From positions 1-11,962 of the forward strand of contig DAOVOC010000017.1 of NCBI GenBank assembly GCA_030629865.1: 11,962 nt of DNA, in the 5' to 3' direction. Positions 1 to 6,338 of the stretch are shown in pieces. The stretch is from a bacterium. GTDB lineage: Bacteria; Babelota; Babeliae; Babelales; GCA-2401785. The notes beneath the pieces are model-generated. The model was not told the DNA's origin. It made no database searches and saw only the letters and a program-made list of their open reading frames with translations. The translations under genes and the position numbers were made by a program. Within the stretch, counting starts at the first letter, position 1; every line of letters begins with the position of its first letter.

Positions 1-213
1 AAGTTGTATTTTTGTCTCAGCTGAGCTGCCATCTTGCTTTTTGCCAGCAATTATTTTTTTTCTGTTTTTCCAAAGAAGGTAAGCTCCTGTGCCAATAAAT
101 CCTGCGGAGCCTATGGTTGAATAAAATCTATAGTCGCTAAACAAAGCTGCTTTTGAACTGGTTGTGCTGCCTAAGGCCAGGCAGGCCACAAGTATTATTT
201 TGAAATTTTTCAT
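1..213 (-). CDS. Exported small membrane-anchored protein, partial (N-terminus only)
   Basis: Only the first 71 codons are inside the window; the frame is open to the left edge. I do not recognise the family. Residues 1-22 (MKNFKIILVACLALGSTTSS then KA) form a Sec signal peptide with an Ala-rich cleavage site. A second hydrophobic, Gly-rich stretch at about 32-48 (ending AYLLW) is followed by a basic KNRKK cluster, so the mature protein could be anchored by one helix with a basic cytoplasmic side. In-frame ATGs lie at 231, 216 and 213. The one at 213 is preferred because GAGG ends 5 nt upstream, and it gives the cleanest signal peptide. A promoter-like pair lies just upstream. The role is unknown. 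Confidence 0.7.
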   Translation of the reverse strand, partial: MKNFKIILVACLALGSTTSSKAALFSDYRFYSTIGSAGFIGTGAYLLWKNRKKIIAGKKQDGSSAETKIQL

Positions 214-240
214 CATTTCCTCGTTTTTCATACATTTGAT

Positions 241-269
241 AATAAAATTTCTACCTTTCACAGTGTTAA
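241..269 (-). promoter_or_regulatory. Candidate sigma-70 promoter for the exported protein at 1-213
   Basis: On the minus strand, TTAACA (269-264, 5/6 to the -35 consensus) is followed after 17 nt by TTTATT (246-241, 4/6 to the -10 consensus). Transcription would begin about 20 nt before the start codon at 213. The call rests on consensus matching alone. Confidence 0.4.
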
Positions 270-390
270 CATGGTGCCCGAAAAAAATGAACCATGCAAA
301 ATTTTGTTAAAATGGGTGAGAAAAGGCAAAAAGTCGCACTTTTTTAAGTGATGGGTATCATAATAAATGAAATTTAATAGATATACACCC

Positions 391-530
391 TGTCATTCCG
401 GGCTTGACCCGGAATCCATGTAAGAGTTTGTTAAAAGGAAACGTATGTTGAGTGTTTGTGTTGTGATAAACAATATTAATTTTTCTTTTTATTGTCCGTC
501 TGGATCCCGGATCAAGTCCGGGATGACAAT
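391..530. repeat. Inverted pair of GC-rich palindromic repeat units
   Basis: The unit at 391-420 contains a perfect 7-bp stem (TTCCGGG 396-402 with CCCGGAA 408-414, loop CTTGA). The unit at 499-530 contains an 8-bp stem (ATCCCGGA 504-511 with TCCGGGAT 517-524, loop TCAAG). The second unit is the near reverse complement of the first, so the two form imperfect terminal inverted repeats of about 28 bp around some 80 bp of AT-rich DNA. This is the layout of a REP/BIME pair or a MITE-like element. There is no transposase. Similar GTCATTCCGGG...CCCGGAATCC palindromes are known as dispersed repeats in Rickettsiales and other alphaproteobacteria; that comparison is from memory. Confidence 0.75.
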
Positions 531-602
531 TTAGATTTTCCGGGATGACGAATTGAGAGGTGAAATAATAATTTAGATTTCGTACGGAATGCCAATTTAG
601 AT
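518..602 (+). repeat. Three degenerate direct copies of the repeat half-unit
   Basis: The right half of the palindromic unit plus its flank (CCGGGATGACAATTTAGATT from 518) recurs as CCGGGATGACGAATTGAGAG from 540 and as CGGAATGCCAATTTAGATG from about 584. The spacing is irregular (about 22 and 44 bp). This suggests decayed or partial insertions next to the intact inverted pair. Confidence 0.55.
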
Positions 603-618
603 GTAGTGATAAGTCAAA

Positions 619-646
619 TTGCTAGATAAGAGTTTAAGATTATTAA
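619..646 (+). promoter_or_regulatory. Weak candidate promoter for tgt
   Basis: TTGCTA (619-624, 4/6) and TATTAA (641-646, 4/6) are separated by 16 nt, placing transcription start about 20 nt before the tgt start codon. In this AT-rich DNA such matches arise easily by chance. Confidence 0.25.
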
Positions 647-674
647 AAGACGGTATGTGAAGTGGGAATAATCA

Positions 675-1829
675 ATGCAAGTAGCGGTTGGAAAAGACAA
701 ACACTTTCGTTTTGAACTCATACACCAGTCGCGCAAGTCGCGTGCTAGGGTAGGGCGCATTCACACACCCCATGGCATAATCGATACGCCATCATTTGTG
801 GCTGTTGGAACCAATGGCACTGTAAAAACGCTCGATTCAAGAACGGTTCAAGATCTTGGCGTCCAACTGATGTTTTGCAACACATATCATCTTTTAGTTC
901 AGCCAGGAACAGAAATTATTCAAAATGCTGGTGGGCTGCACAAATTTATGAAGCGTGATCTGCCGCTGATTACCGACTCGGGCGGGTTTCAGGTTTTTAG
1001 CTTAAAATATGGCGGTGTTGCCGCAGAGCTTAAGAGCAAGGGTGCCAAAAAGACTTCTGGTGGATGCGTTGTAAAAGTTACTGAAGATGGCGTTGCTTTC
1101 CGTTCTTACCGCGATGGGCACAAAATTTTTCTTTCTCCAGAAACTTCGATTCAAGCTCAAAAAGCGCTTGGTGCAGATATTATTGTCGCATTTGATGAGC
1201 TCTTGCCTTACCACATAGACAAACGCTATCAGCAGCTTTCTTTAGATCGAACGCATCGTTGGGCACAGCGATCTTTGGAAGAACACAAGAAAAATGTTAA
1301 ACAGCAGGCTTTGTATGCAGTTATTCACGGTGGAGTTGATTGTGATATGAGAAAACAAAGTTGTGATTTTTTAACAAAACACGATTTTGATGGTTTTGGC
1401 ATCGGCGGTAGCGTTGGTAAAAATAGACAAGAGATGCACGAGATGCTCTCTTTCATGGCCCCTATGCTTCCAGGCGATAAACCGCGACATTTGCTTGGAA
1501 TTGGCGATTTGCCATCATTAGAGCTATGCGTTCCGCTTGGAATTGATACTTTTGATAGTGCGCATCCAACAAAAGCTGCGCGTCACGGTTTATTTTTTAC
1601 AAAAAATGGTGGGCTAAGAATTTTAAAATCGGGCAACTGCAACAATTTTGGTTCAGTTCAACCTGGGTGTGTATGCCACACATGCAAGCATTATTCAGTT
1701 GCGTATCTACAGCACCTTTTTAAAGCAAATGAGCCAACAGTGCAGGCTTTGGCAACGATTCATAATGTTCATTTTATGGTTCAACTTATGGCTGAATATC
1801 GAAGACGGATTTTGGCTGGAGATGTTTAG
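675..1829 (+). CDS. tgt: tRNA-guanine transglycosylase, chlamydia-like and possibly queuine-using
   Basis: This enzyme exchanges guanine-34 of GUN-anticodon tRNAs for a queuosine precursor or queuine. All family landmarks are present. The general-base Asp is in TDSGGFQVFSL (D101). FDELLPY lies at 173-179 and GIGGSVGKN at 242-250. The nucleophile Asp is in GIDTFDS (D294). The zinc site is C332, C334, C337 and H363 (CVCHTC, then TIHN). At 384 residues it has normal length, with a roughly 10-residue N-terminal extension. The start is firm because an in-frame TAA lies at 669-671; the ribosome-binding site is weak. The pocket differs from preQ1-type bacterial Tgt: DECTPY is DELLPY here, so the Cys that helps define preQ1 specificity is Leu, and GGLAVGE is GGSVGKN. 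From memory, Chlamydia trachomatis Tgt, reported to use queuine, has nearly the same two blocks. The family is certain; the substrate is inferred. Confidence 0.95.
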   Translation: MQVAVGKDKHFRFELIHQSRKSRARVGRIHTPHGIIDTPSFVAVGTNGTVKTLDSRTVQDLGVQLMFCNTYHLLVQPGTEIIQNAGGLHKFMKRDLPLITDSGGFQVFSLKYGGVAAELKSKGAKKTSGGCVVKVTEDGVAFRSYRDGHKIFLSPETSIQAQKALGADIIVAFDELLPYHIDKRYQQLSLDRTHRWAQRSLEEHKKNVKQQALYAVIHGGVDCDMRKQSCDFLTKHDFDGFGIGGSVGKNRQEMHEMLSFMAPMLPGDKPRHLLGIGDLPSLELCVPLGIDTFDSAHPTKAARHGLFFTKNGGLRILKSGNCNNFGSVQPGCVCHTCKHYSVAYLQHLFKANEPTVQALATIHNVHFMVQLMAEYRRRILAGDV

Positions 1830-1833
1830 GTTT

Positions 1834-2814
1834 TTAAGTGGATAGAAGTGGATACGTTTCAAACCCTAAAAGTTGGCATTCAAGCTGTGGAACAAGTCCG
1901 AATTCTTTTAAAATTATTTCCTGCATTTTGCGAGCAAGACTTACAATGTTGTTGCTGGTTGCATCATCGCGATCGGTGATAAGCATGTTTGCATGTTTGT
2001 GCGAAACTACTGCGCCTCCCGAGCGCAGGCTGCCTTTAACTCCAGATTTGTCTAAATAATAGGCGATGTATGGGTGAATGGCTTTTTCGTTGCCCATTTC
2101 TAATTCATGCTTATGAAAATTGCGGAAAAACGATCCACACGTGCGTTCGCGTGGATATCGAGAATTGCGTTGTCTGATAATTTCGTCGCGCCTGCCACGC
2201 GTGTAGGCAATTTCTAGTTCAGAAACTTTTTGGACCTCAAAAGTCGCGTTTAGAAGATAATAGTTTTTGTTGTGTAGAATAGAATCGTTGTAGCCAAATT
2301 TAAAAGCATCTCTGTCGAGTGTGTGAATATCACCTGTTGTGCGGTTGATAACTTGTCCCTGAACAAAGCTTTGTCCGATGCGTGCTGAAAAATAATGAAG
2401 ATTTATAAAGACAGCTCCACCAATTGTTCCTGGTATTCCGCTAAATGGTTCCAATCCCACAAGGCCTCTTTCTAGACATTGCACAATAAGATCATCTATA
2501 AGAACGCCGGTCTCAACTGTTACGAGCCATTTTTTGTCAGAAACTGCCACAAAGTGAACATTTTGCATGTTTGGGTGCACTGCAATCCCATTAAAGCCAG
2601 AATCACTTACAAGTAAATTTGCTCCACTGCCGAATACAAATGTTGGAAGTGAATTGTTTTGGGCGAACTGCAGAGAGACCTGAAAATCTTTTGTACTTGT
2701 GGGTTGACTAAAAAAACGAGCATTGCCGCCAGTTTTAAACCAGTTTTTGTCATGAAGAGGGATGTCTTGCTCGATAATTCCGTTTGCAAAACAGTTTTGT
2801 AAACCCAAATCCAT
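1834..2814 (-). CDS. murB: UDP-N-acetylenolpyruvoylglucosamine reductase (MurB), variant active site
   Basis: MurB is the cytosolic FAD enzyme that reduces UDP-GlcNAc-enolpyruvate to UDP-MurNAc in peptidoglycan synthesis. Visible motifs are NWFKTGGNARF (24-34), the FAD-binding loop FGSGANLLVSD (61-71), GIPGTIGGAVFIN (126-138), the catalytic Ser in CGSFFRN (S228), SHKHANMLI (271-279) and the C-terminal catalytic Glu in QLECQLLG (E312). The length of 326 aa is normal. Two departures stand out. The usual YRxS motif carrying the active-site Arg (R159 in E. coli) reads YNDS (175-178). The usual NAGAYG after GGAVFMN is replaced by NLHYFSA. The gene is convergent with tgt (4 bp gap), so neither has room for its own terminator. 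The start is an ATG with only a distant AAGG upstream. The family is clear; whether full activity survives is not. Confidence 0.93.
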   Translation of the reverse strand: MDLGLQNCFANGIIEQDIPLHDKNWFKTGGNARFFSQPTSTKDFQVSLQFAQNNSLPTFVFGSGANLLVSDSGFNGIAVHPNMQNVHFVAVSDKKWLVTVETGVLIDDLIVQCLERGLVGLEPFSGIPGTIGGAVFINLHYFSARIGQSFVQGQVINRTTGDIHTLDRDAFKFGYNDSILHNKNYYLLNATFEVQKVSELEIAYTRGRRDEIIRQRNSRYPRERTCGSFFRNFHKHELEMGNEKAIHPYIAYYLDKSGVKGSLRSGGAVVSHKHANMLITDRDDATSNNIVSLARKMQEIILKEFGLVPQLECQLLGFETYPLLST

Positions 2815-3049
2815 ATTTGTAAAAGCCTTTGTTGTAAACCATTTTTAATGGGAGCAGTGAAGGCAAGATTAGCATATGATTTGTAAAACTACGATTTTTC
2901 GTGTTTTTAACTTTCTTGTTTTAAGAAATAATTTGTGTAAAAACTGCTCGCTCCAAAGCAAAAATATTGACTATTTGAAAAGAAAAGCGTTAAGATGCCA
3001 ATGAGTCTGCATGGTGAAACACTTGGTTATTAAGTCGAGCTGAGCGGCT
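2815..3049. other. Divergent intergenic region between murB and the AMIN-domain gene
   Basis: No coding frame is supported. Two adjacent AT-rich hairpins occur: 2885-2907 (AAAAC/GTTTT and ACGA/TCGT with one bulged T) and 2912-2928 (TTTCTT, loop GTTTT, AAGAAA). The rightward promoter candidate is at 2967-2996. No convincing leftward promoter for murB was found by eye. Confidence 0.5.
2967..2996 (+). promoter_or_regulatory. Candidate sigma-70 promoter for the AMIN-domain gene
   Basis: TTGACT (2967-2972, 5/6) and TAAGAT (2991-2996, 4/6) are 18 nt apart, about 70 bp upstream of the preferred start codon at 3068. It is the best -35 match seen in the window. Confidence 0.5.
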
Positions 3050-3067
3050 TTGCCGTGGGGGGGGGCG
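3045..3067 (+). promoter_or_regulatory. Hairpin and nine-G run overlapping the ribosome-binding site
   Basis: CGGC (3045-3048), loop TTT, GCCG (3052-3055) form a short stem. An uninterrupted run of nine G (3057-3065) follows, then CG and the ATG at 3068. The G run occupies the Shine-Dalgarno position, and no other purine-rich site is present. A mononucleotide G run this long is exceptional in such AT-rich DNA and is prone to slippage, which would change the spacing of the ribosome-binding site. Confidence 0.6.
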
Positions 3068-4114
3068 ATGAAAGACATAAAAACATGGTTTGTTGCGGTT
3101 TTTACCGCAGTTTTGTTCTTTGCGTCATATGGTCCTTGCAAGGCTTTAGTGGGCGATGAGGTAAAGTTGAAATCGTTTGAAGTGAATAAACAGCGGTTTT
3201 CTACTCAGTTTGTTTTTGATTTTTCGACGATTCCTTCTGTGCGTTTTCGTGCTATACCCGGGGAAAATCTGTTTGAGTTAGAGTTTGTTGGTGCTAATGA
3301 AAATGATTTTGATAGTCAAAATGTTATTAAAAAACTCAGTTCGCTGGCGCTTATTGAAAGTGTTGATATTGTTTTTGAACCCAAACAACGTTGTGTGAAA
3401 ATTGCTTTAAAAATGGATCCAAATAAAACATCTGTTCGGGTTAATCAGTACAAAGAATTAAAGCAGGTTGTTTTAGATATTTATTCTAAAAGGTCTTTGG
3501 ATAGACTTGTTGAGCAACAATCTCGGTTTCTCGAAGTTGCATCACTTTCAGCTCCACAGTCGTTCACCAATGATATCGATAGTTCTTTTGGAAACAATGC
3601 GCGCTTAGGGTGTTTTTCTAATTGGGAAAGCCAGGATCGAGTATTATTGGTTTCACGAAATTCTAGTCTAAAACTTCGATTTGGTCGGTGTGGAGCCGGC
3701 CGAGAGGTTTGTGATTTTGGCAAAATTGAACTTGTTGATAAGACCAGGCAGGCTTTGGGGATGGAGGGATTGCGTCCTTTTTGCTTGCGTGATCAGCAGG
3801 GAAACAGTATTGCTGATCACGTAAAATTTGCCCAAAGTATTGGCGCTCGAATGATGGTAAAACTTGATACTGATGACCAAATGTCTTTTCTAACATCTTC
3901 TATTGCACTATGCGAAGATGCTCCTGGGAAGCATAAGATAAAAGTGCTCCGCTGGGACGCGTTGGACCAGGATGGGTCGGGTTTTTCTGGTAGCACTGCT
4001 CGTACCATTGCACGCAAAACGCGTCAAATGCGTGACGCTCAGCAAAATAAACTTTCTTTAGGGTGTATGAACTTTACCGTTCAAATTTCTCCCAATGCTT
4101 TGTTTGTGTGCTGA
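3068..4114 (+). CDS. Exported AMIN-domain protein with degenerate amidase_3-like C-terminus
   Basis: There are 348 residues from the ATG at 3068. A longer frame opens at TTG 3050 but would put MPWGGA before the signal peptide. Residues 1-27 are a Sec signal peptide (TWFVAVFTAVLFFAS). Residues about 33-140 have the pattern of an AMIN domain, which targets periplasmic proteins to the cell wall (STQFVFDFS; VRFRAIPGENLFELEFVG; VKIALKMDP; KQVVLDIYS). A linker follows. Residues about 190-348 track an amidase_3 (N-acetylmuramoyl-L-alanine amidase) fold: RVLLVSRN where DPGHGG is expected; KIELVDKTRQAL for the first helix; RPFCLRDQQGNSIADHVKFA for the vxLTRxxD...L..R...AN block; GARMMVKLDTD where AdlfvSIHaNA is expected; and FTVQISPNALFVC where the PavLvE block with the catalytic Glu would be. 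Both His ligands and both Glu are missing, and the protein stops at that last block. It is therefore probably a non-catalytic wall-binding protein or a decaying amidase. AMIN is fairly likely; the pseudo-amidase reading is an inference by eye. Confidence 0.6.
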   Translation: MKDIKTWFVAVFTAVLFFASYGPCKALVGDEVKLKSFEVNKQRFSTQFVFDFSTIPSVRFRAIPGENLFELEFVGANENDFDSQNVIKKLSSLALIESVDIVFEPKQRCVKIALKMDPNKTSVRVNQYKELKQVVLDIYSKRSLDRLVEQQSRFLEVASLSAPQSFTNDIDSSFGNNARLGCFSNWESQDRVLLVSRNSSLKLRFGRCGAGREVCDFGKIELVDKTRQALGMEGLRPFCLRDQQGNSIADHVKFAQSIGARMMVKLDTDDQMSFLTSSIALCEDAPGKHKIKVLRWDALDQDGSGFSGSTARTIARKTRQMRDAQQNKLSLGCMNFTVQISPNALFVC

Positions 4115-4133
4115 TTTTTTATAGTTTGGATTT

Positions 4134-4170
4134 CTCGGTTGCTAATCGGGCAAACCGTCGAGCTATTTTT
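4134..4170 (+). terminator. Weak terminator candidate between convergent genes
   Basis: CGGTT-GC (4136-4142) can pair with GC-A-AACCG (4150-4157) with one bulged A, followed by a T5 run only at 4166-4170. It sits in the 48-bp gap between the AMIN gene and the convergent TPR gene, where a terminator is expected. The distance to the T run makes the call tentative. Confidence 0.3.
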
Positions 4171-4825
4171 CAGTTTTTAAACTCATTTTTTTGAACTCAT
4201 TTCGTTTTTCACGAACTTCTCTAACAACTTCATTTATCCTTTCTTTACTTTTTGGCACTCTCCCTCTTACGCAATATTCATAATATTCTTCCATTCTCGT
4301 TTTCGGCTTAGGAAGTTTTATGTTTTCAAAAAGTTCTTTTGCTTTCATCGCATGAACTTCTGCTTCATCAAATTTGTTGTCTTTTGTTAATTTTGATATC
4401 AATCGCATACGAGGGAAAACCCAGGATGGCTCTAGCTCAACAGCTTTTTTTGCATGATAAAGAGACTGTTCGGATTTTTTTTCGAAACTCTCAAGAACCT
4501 CAGATAGCAAATCATGGCAATCTGCCCTTGTTGAGTCTGCCTCAAGGCCTTTTTTAAGAGCGGTACGTGTTCTTTCTAAATTAAAAAAATTGTGGTAGTA
4601 GGTTTTTGCAAGCCAAAAGTATATTTCTGCATTGTTTTTACTCAGGCTTAGCGCCTTATTTAGCGCTTCTAAAGCTTCTTCAGCATCAAATGCATCAACT
4701 GTTCTTAAAAAACCCCATTCTATTAAAGCTTCAACATCTTTAGGATCTTGTATTAGCCGATCGGCTAATACTTTCAACCTTTCAACATCTTTCTTGAAAT
4801 CGGCCTGAATTGATTCAAAATCCAT
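4163..4825 (-). CDS. Cytosolic TPR protein, second gene of the Hint operon
   Basis: There are 220 residues with no signal peptide or membrane segment. Four consecutive helix-turn-helix units with TPR spacing are visible at about 31-64 (GFL...AEEALEALNKALSL), 66-99 (YFWLAKTYYH...ALKKGLEADS), 101-134 (YHAKKAVELEPS) and 136-169 (DEAEVHAMKAKEL). A basic helical tail follows (about 180-220). TPRs bind other proteins and have no catalytic role. The ATG at 4825 shares its A with the TAA stop of the upstream gene (TAATG), implying translational coupling, and GGAG lies 9 nt upstream. An alternative TTG start at 4840 would place that GGAG inside the coding sequence. Directly downstream of a toxin-like gene is the usual place for an immunity protein or chaperone. 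That role is inferred from position only. Confidence 0.75.
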   Translation of the reverse strand: MDFESIQADFKKDVERLKVLADRLIQDPKDVEALIEWGFLRTVDAFDAEEALEALNKALSLSKNNAEIYFWLAKTYYHNFFNLERTRTALKKGLEADSTRADCHDLLSEVLESFEKKSEQSLYHAKKAVELEPSWVFPRMRLISKLTKDNKFDEAEVHAMKAKELFENIKLPKPKTRMEEYYEYCVRGRVPKSKERINEVVREVREKRNEFKKMSLKTEK

Positions 4826-6243
4826 TAGTTTTTTCTCCAATAAGTTACACGGTCACAAACTGGGCATTTCTTCATTTTGACTTCATTTTTTTTTACAAAA
4901 GCAGTCCTAAATTCAAAAAGGTTGTCTCGGATAAAACCCCTAACTCCTACAAGGTGACGGCCAACCTTGCCATAGAAAGATTGTGCGCCATAACTTGAGA
5001 GGCAATCAGTATTGGCAGCTTGTTGTACAAGCTTTCTAAGCCTCTTACTAGCTATTAAAATGGACTTGCCAAGTAAATCCATGCAATGTAGAGGTTTGCC
5101 AAATATATGTTCATGGATATTGCTACTTTTGTCATTAAGTCCTTTACTATCGATTTTAAGTAATTTTGGTTTTTGTGGATTAATAATTCTTTTTCCTGTG
5201 CGATAGAGTTTACAGGCTTCACACTCATTCTTTTTCTTACTTTTTTTCTTCGATTTAGTTTGAGTTTTATTTTTATTACAAACTTGATTGTTAATACTTT
5301 TGCTAAACAATTGAGATTCTTCTTCTGGTTCAAGCTCAAAAACTTGTTCTTCTAACTTCCATTCAATTCCATGATCTATATTTTGGGTTATGCCTTTGGT
5401 ATTTGATTTAAAACGCTCTGGGTCAAGAAGTTCCATGCGATATGTTTTGGGCTTGCTGCTAAAAAAGTGATTGTAAGCTCTGCGACAAAGGCCAACTGAT
5501 GCTTTGCCAAGCCGGTAGGCTGCATAGCCAGCAGAACCGATAACAAGAATGGTAACAGCAGGGCTAGAAAACCCTGCAGCAAGGCCAATGCCACTCAAAA
5601 GTCCACTAGCGCTGCCAATTCCCAGAAATGTTGCACTGCCGCCTCCTAGCGCAGCACCAAGAGTTAAAGCTCCAATCACAACCGGTTCACCGTTGTGAGT
5701 CAGAACAGAATAAGCATTTACTCCGCGCCTGCATCCGGGGTCTTCTTCACGCAAAAATAATGTTTTTGGTTCAGAAAGAGTTAGAGCAAAAGATTTGTAG
5801 TAATGCTCTTCTTTCCATCGTGGACATTCATCACACCAATAAAATTTTTCGTTAGGAGCTGCTCGTGCTATTGGAAAAATTTCACCATTGATTCCAAATA
5901 AAAAATTTTCAGATCCAAGTTGTTGCGCTTCAAGCCAGTCTCTTTGAATTGGATCGTAAAAAAGTTGCTGCGGGGAAGCATAAAAAATGTGATCCGACTT
6001 ATCATCTTTATCCGTGATATAGATAACGATAATGCTAGAGGTTATATGTTCAACAACTTTTTTTATCGAAACTTTTGCGTAATCGCCGTTTTCATTAAGG
6101 CCGAGTAATTCTCCACCAAACGGCAAGCTTTCTGCCTTTCGAATTGTTTGCAAAGCTGCATGAACTTTTGTTTTTTCAATAATTCCTGTAGAAAGACTTG
6201 AAGCTAGGAAAAATGTTAAAATAAATGAACTGGTGCGCTTCAC
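4825..6243 (-). CDS. Secreted Hint-domain protein with toxin-like C-terminus (polymorphic toxin candidate)
   Basis: There are 472 residues from a GTG start with a strong AAGGA site 5 nt upstream. Residues 1-29 are a Sec signal peptide ending KVHA. Residues about 39-184 match a Hint (intein/hedgehog-type) self-cleaving domain: SLPFGGELLGLNENG where CFxxGTxVxTxdG is expected (Ser39 at the Cys position), YASPQQLFYDPIQRDWLEAQQL for the TpeHpfyv..gWv.A..L block, ALTLSEPKTLFL for the hTFyv strand, and VLTHNG giving the terminal His183-Asn184. Residues 186-250 are Gly/Ala-rich and hydrophobic, as in a membrane insertion or translocation segment. A Lys-rich linker follows at about 326-340. The C-terminal module (about 375-450) has HEHIFGK and, near its end, RTAFVKK, an arrangement reminiscent of BECR-type RNase toxins. 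CxxC pairs occur at 137-140, 341-344 and 460-463. The TPR gene overlaps its stop. The Hint call is fairly good; the toxin activity is inferred. Confidence 0.65.
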   Translation of the reverse strand: MKRTSSFILTFFLASSLSTGIIEKTKVHAALQTIRKAESLPFGGELLGLNENGDYAKVSIKKVVEHITSSIIVIYITDKDDKSDHIFYASPQQLFYDPIQRDWLEAQQLGSENFLFGINGEIFPIARAAPNEKFYWCDECPRWKEEHYYKSFALTLSEPKTLFLREEDPGCRRGVNAYSVLTHNGEPVVIGALTLGAALGGGSATFLGIGSASGLLSGIGLAAGFSSPAVTILVIGSAGYAAYRLGKASVGLCRRAYNHFFSSKPKTYRMELLDPERFKSNTKGITQNIDHGIEWKLEEQVFELEPEEESQLFSKSINNQVCNKNKTQTKSKKKSKKKNECEACKLYRTGKRIINPQKPKLLKIDSKGLNDKSSNIHEHIFGKPLHCMDLLGKSILIASKRLRKLVQQAANTDCLSSYGAQSFYGKVGRHLVGVRGFIRDNLFEFRTAFVKKNEVKMKKCPVCDRVTYWRKN

Positions 6244-6310
6244 AGGAATCCTTTTAAGTTGGTAAATGGATAGAGCAAAGGGTACGGGTTGAGTAACAAA
6301 GAAATGTTGC

Positions 6311-6338
6311 TTGATTCAAGATCTTTTACGTTTACAAT
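6311..6338 (+). promoter_or_regulatory. Candidate promoter for murD
   Basis: TTGATT (6311-6316, 4/6) and TACAAT (6333-6338, 5/6) are separated by 16 nt. A transcript starting about 7 nt later would leave a leader of roughly 25 nt before the ATG at 6370. It would lie inside the longer TTG-initiated frame, which supports the shorter MurD start. Confidence 0.4.

Larger units (their letters stand above)
232..674. other. Gene-free intergenic stretch upstream of tgt
   Basis: About 440 bp between two divergent genes. No coding frame with a start, ribosome-binding site and plausible protein is visible on either strand. It holds the promoter candidate of the left gene (241-269), a family of GC-rich palindromic repeats (391-602) in an otherwise AT-rich background, and a weak promoter candidate for tgt (619-646). 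I see nothing recognisable in 270-390. Confidence 0.7.

Noticed and set aside
391..602. CRISPR-like array from the repeated units
   Set aside because: The units are inverted and degenerate with irregular spacing, and there are no uniform spacers or cas genes.
1834..2814. murB as a pseudogene because of its altered motifs
   Set aside because: The frame is intact at full length with FAD loops, catalytic Ser and Glu retained, so it is kept as a variant gene.
2885..2928. Two adjacent AT-rich hairpins as a terminator or small RNA
   Set aside because: They lie between divergent starts, have no gene ending nearby, and such AT-rich stems are expected by chance in this composition.
3050..3067. TTG start adding MPWGGA to the AMIN-domain protein
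   Set aside because: It would read through the G9 run and put non-polar residues before the signal peptide; the ATG at 3068 gives a normal Sec signal.
4112..4180. Possible TGA recoding or readthrough extending the amidase-like protein
   Set aside because: The 21 codons after the TGA give no amidase-like sequence, TGA is used as a normal stop at 11281-11283, and no gene here has internal TGA.
4826..4840. TTG start of the TPR gene overlapping the Hint gene by 16 bp
   Set aside because: The GGAG there is better explained as the ribosome-binding site of the ATG at 4825.
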